DNA from: Actinomycetes bacterium
GTDB taxonomy: Bacteria; Actinomycetota; Actinomycetes; Actinomycetales; Cellulomonadaceae
Direction of reading: 5' to 3'
Assembly: GCA_023388235.1 (NCBI GenBank)
Contig: JAEWGQ010000109.1
Span: forward strand, 1-7,116
Length of the DNA stretch: 7,116 nt
The position numbers and the translations under genes were made by a program. Under the pieces are notes generated by a model, which was not told where the DNA came from, made no database searches, and worked only from the letters and a program-made list of their open reading frames with translations. Of the stretch, positions 5,423 through 7,116 are shown piece after piece (positions within the stretch are counted from its first letter, which is position 1; the number at the start of each line of letters is the position of its first letter).

Positions 5423-5428
5423 GGGCGG

Positions 5429-7087
5429 ATGGCCGAGACGCACCGCGACGACCGGCGGACGTCCCGCGGCACGGGGCGCCGCGCACCGGCCGCGCCCGGG
5501 CTCGAGACGTACCGGTCCATGCGCGACTTCGACCGCACCCCCGAGCCGTCCGGCGCCGGGTCCGCGGGGAACGCGACCGGGCCCCGGCGGTTCGTGGTGC
5601 AGCGGCACCGCGCCCGGCGCCTGCACTACGACCTGCGGTTCGAGATCGACGGCGTGCTCGTGTCCTGGGCGGTGCCGCGGGGGTCGACGCTCGACCCGGA
5701 CGCGCGGCGCATGGCGGTGCACGTCGAGGACCACCCGCTCGAGTACGAGGACTTCGAGGGCGTCATCCCCGCGGGCGAGTACGGCGGCGGCGACGTCATC
5801 GTGTGGGACCGGGGCGTGTGGGAGCCGCACGGCACGGACGACCCGGCCGCGGCGGTGGCCGCGGGTGAGCTGCACGCCGACGTGCTGGGGGACAAGCTGC
5901 GCGGGCGGCTGGTCCTGGTGCGCCGGGGCGGGCCGGCGCCGGACGGCAAGGAGCAGTGGCTGCTCGTGCACAAGCACGACGCGCACGCCGTCCCGGGGTG
6001 GGACGCCGAGGACCACCCGCGCTCCGTGCTGAGCGGCCGGACGAACGACGAGGTGAAGGCCGACCCGGACCGGCTGTGGCGCTCGGACCGGCCCGCCGCG
6101 CAGGCGGCGGTCGACCTGCGCGTCCCGGATGTGGCGCCGCCCGCCGACGACGCGCTGGCCGCGCTCGACGACCTGGGCCCGGCGGGCGGGACGTGGGAGG
6201 TGTTCGGCCGGCGGCTGCGGGTGACGAACCTCGACAAGGTGCTGTTCCCCGCGCGCGACGGCGAGGCTCCGGTGACGAAGCGCGAGCTGGTGCGGTACGC
6301 TGCGCGCATCGCACCGGTGGTGCTGCCGTACCTGCACGGGCGGGCCCTGAACATGCACCGCTACCCGCAGGGCGCCGGCAGCGCGGGCTTCTGGCACAAG
6401 GAGCTGCCCGAGCACGCGCCGGACTGGCTGCCCCGGTGGCGGAACCCCGAGGCGGACCCCGGGGAGACCTCCACCTACCTGGTGGTGGACGAGCCGGCCG
6501 CGCTGGTGTGGGCCGCGAACTTCGGGGCGCTGGAGTGGCACGCGTGGACGTCGCGCACCGACGCCCCGCGCCTGCCGACGTACGCGCTCGTCGACATCGA
6601 CCCCGGCCCGGCGACCGCGTGGGAGGACGTGCTGCTGCTCGCCCGCCTGCACCGGGACGCGTTCGAGCACCTCGGGGTCCGCGCCGTCCCCAAGGTCACC
6701 GGGCAGCGCGGCATCCAGGTGTGGATCCCGATCGCCCCGGGCCCGGGGTTCGACGAGACCCGGGCGTGGGTGGAGCGGGTGTCGCGCACGGTCGGGGCCG
6801 TGGTGCCGGACCTCGTGTCGTGGCGCTGGGAGGTCAAGGCGCGCGGCGGGCAGGCGCGGCTGGACTACACGCAGAACGCGATCAACAAGACGCTGGTCGC
6901 CCCGTACAGCCCGCGCGCGCGGCCCGGCGCGCCGGTGTCCGCCCCGATCACGTGGGACGAGCTCGACGAGCCGTGGCTGCGGCCGGACGCCTTCACCGTC
7001 CGGACCGTGCTGGACCGGCTGGCCGAGCGCGGCGACCCGTTCCGGGAGCTGTTGCACGGCGGGCAGGTGCTGCCCCGGCTCGGGTGA
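5429..7087 (+). CDS. ligD: LigD-like NHEJ protein: 3'-phosphoesterase plus primase/polymerase, no ligase domain
   Basis: This 552-aa protein has two recognisable parts of the bacterial non-homologous end-joining enzyme LigD. Residues 52-190 form the 3'-phosphoesterase domain, which trims 3' ends. RHRARRLHYDLRFE supplies His60, His66, Asp68 and Arg70, and VEDHPLEYEDFEG supplies His102 and Tyr106, matching the catalytic set of Pseudomonas LigD. Residues 255-545 form the archaeo-eukaryotic-type polymerase domain, which fills gaps and adds nucleotides. It shows NLDKVLFP (267-274), ALNMHRYP (306-313), EWHAW (His371), the metal-binding pair Asp389/Asp391 in VDIDPG, a third Asp479 in RLDYTQN, and PYSPRARPGAPVS (Arg496). 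The nucleotide-binding loop reads VTGQRGIQV, where canonical enzymes have an SGGKGLHV-like sequence. No ligase motif KxDG is present, so a separate ligase and Ku would be needed. The symbol is used for the family only. The first 50 residues are basic and probably disordered. The ATG at 5429 lies nine bases after the preceding stop. Confidence 0.93.
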   Translation: MAETHRDDRRTSRGTGRRAPAAPGLETYRSMRDFDRTPEPSGAGSAGNATGPRRFVVQRHRARRLHYDLRFEIDGVLVSWAVPRGSTLDPDARRMAVHVEDHPLEYEDFEGVIPAGEYGGGDVIVWDRGVWEPHGTDDPAAAVAAGELHADVLGDKLRGRLVLVRRGGPAPDGKEQWLLVHKHDAHAVPGWDAEDHPRSVLSGRTNDEVKADPDRLWRSDRPAAQAAVDLRVPDVAPPADDALAALDDLGPAGGTWEVFGRRLRVTNLDKVLFPARDGEAPVTKRELVRYAARIAPVVLPYLHGRALNMHRYPQGAGSAGFWHKELPEHAPDWLPRWRNPEADPGETSTYLVVDEPAALVWAANFGALEWHAWTSRTDAPRLPTYALVDIDPGPATAWEDVLLLARLHRDAFEHLGVRAVPKVTGQRGIQVWIPIAPGPGFDETRAWVERVSRTVGAVVPDLVSWRWEVKARGGQARLDYTQNAINKTLVAPYSPRARPGAPVSAPITWDELDEPWLRPDAFTVRTVLDRLAERGDPFRELLHGGQVLPRLG

Positions 7088-7116
7088 CCCGGGCGGCGGG
7101 GGCGGGCACGGCGCGG

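Noticed and set aside
4091..7057. A 988-codon open frame on the minus strand opposite the DUF4118 and ligD-like genes
   Set aside because: It lies antisense to two well-supported genes, is Arg/Pro/His-rich without domains, and is expected where stop codons are rare.

Overview
The window comes from a very high-GC actinobacterium. By eye about three quarters of the bases are G or C, GTG starts are common, and TA dinucleotides are rare. Gene content (an actinobacterial-type narJ-narI, a DUF6457 protein, moaA, a YdeI-like protein and a LigD-type PE-POL protein) suggests a Micrococcales member, perhaps near Cellulomonas. That placement is inference only.

Layout. Positions 1-1467 are the end of a nar operon: the last codons of the upstream gene (by synteny narH), then narJ, then narI, each joined by a 4-base start/stop overlap. 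A small DUF6457 gene follows at 1478-1822 on the same strand. It converges, with only 7 bp between the stops, on moaA (1830-2912, minus strand). Together these serve nitrate respiration and its molybdenum cofactor: NarJ matures the Mo-bis-MGD enzyme, NarI anchors it and feeds it quinol electrons, and MoaA starts molybdopterin synthesis. DUF6457 is a small domain of unknown function that I associate with molybdenum-cofactor genes. moaA diverges from a YdeI/OmdA-family gene (3134-3700) across a 221-bp gap holding five 15-bp imperfect tandem repeats.

Positions 3701-4276 are a 576-bp stretch with no convincing gene. It contains hairpins just after the ydeI-like gene, a tandem duplication of about 80-100 bp, a 60-bp palindrome, and two GC-rich hairpins before a strong ribosome binding site. 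Then comes a gene for a membrane protein with a DUF4118 (KdpD-type) four-helix region, a GAF-like soluble part, and a C-terminal tail of ten or more 8-residue repeats encoded by exact 24-bp units. Nine bases later begins a 552-aa LigD-like protein with a 3'-phosphoesterase domain followed by a primase/polymerase domain and no ligase domain. The last 29 bp (7088-7116) show nothing.

A recurring theme is start-site architecture. Four of the six complete or nearly complete genes outside the narJI pair and the DUF4118 gene (DUF6457, moaA, the ydeI-like gene, ligD-like) have a TA-containing -10-like hexamer 6-7 bases upstream of the start codon, the geometry of leaderless transcripts in actinobacteria. 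In two cases the hexamer begins with the stop codon of the preceding gene. The DUF4118 gene instead has a clear Shine-Dalgarno and a structured leader. No undescribed system is proven. The most interesting items are the DUF4118-repeat protein next to a ligase-less NHEJ polymerase, the 60-bp palindrome, and the two in-phase tandem repeat arrays.
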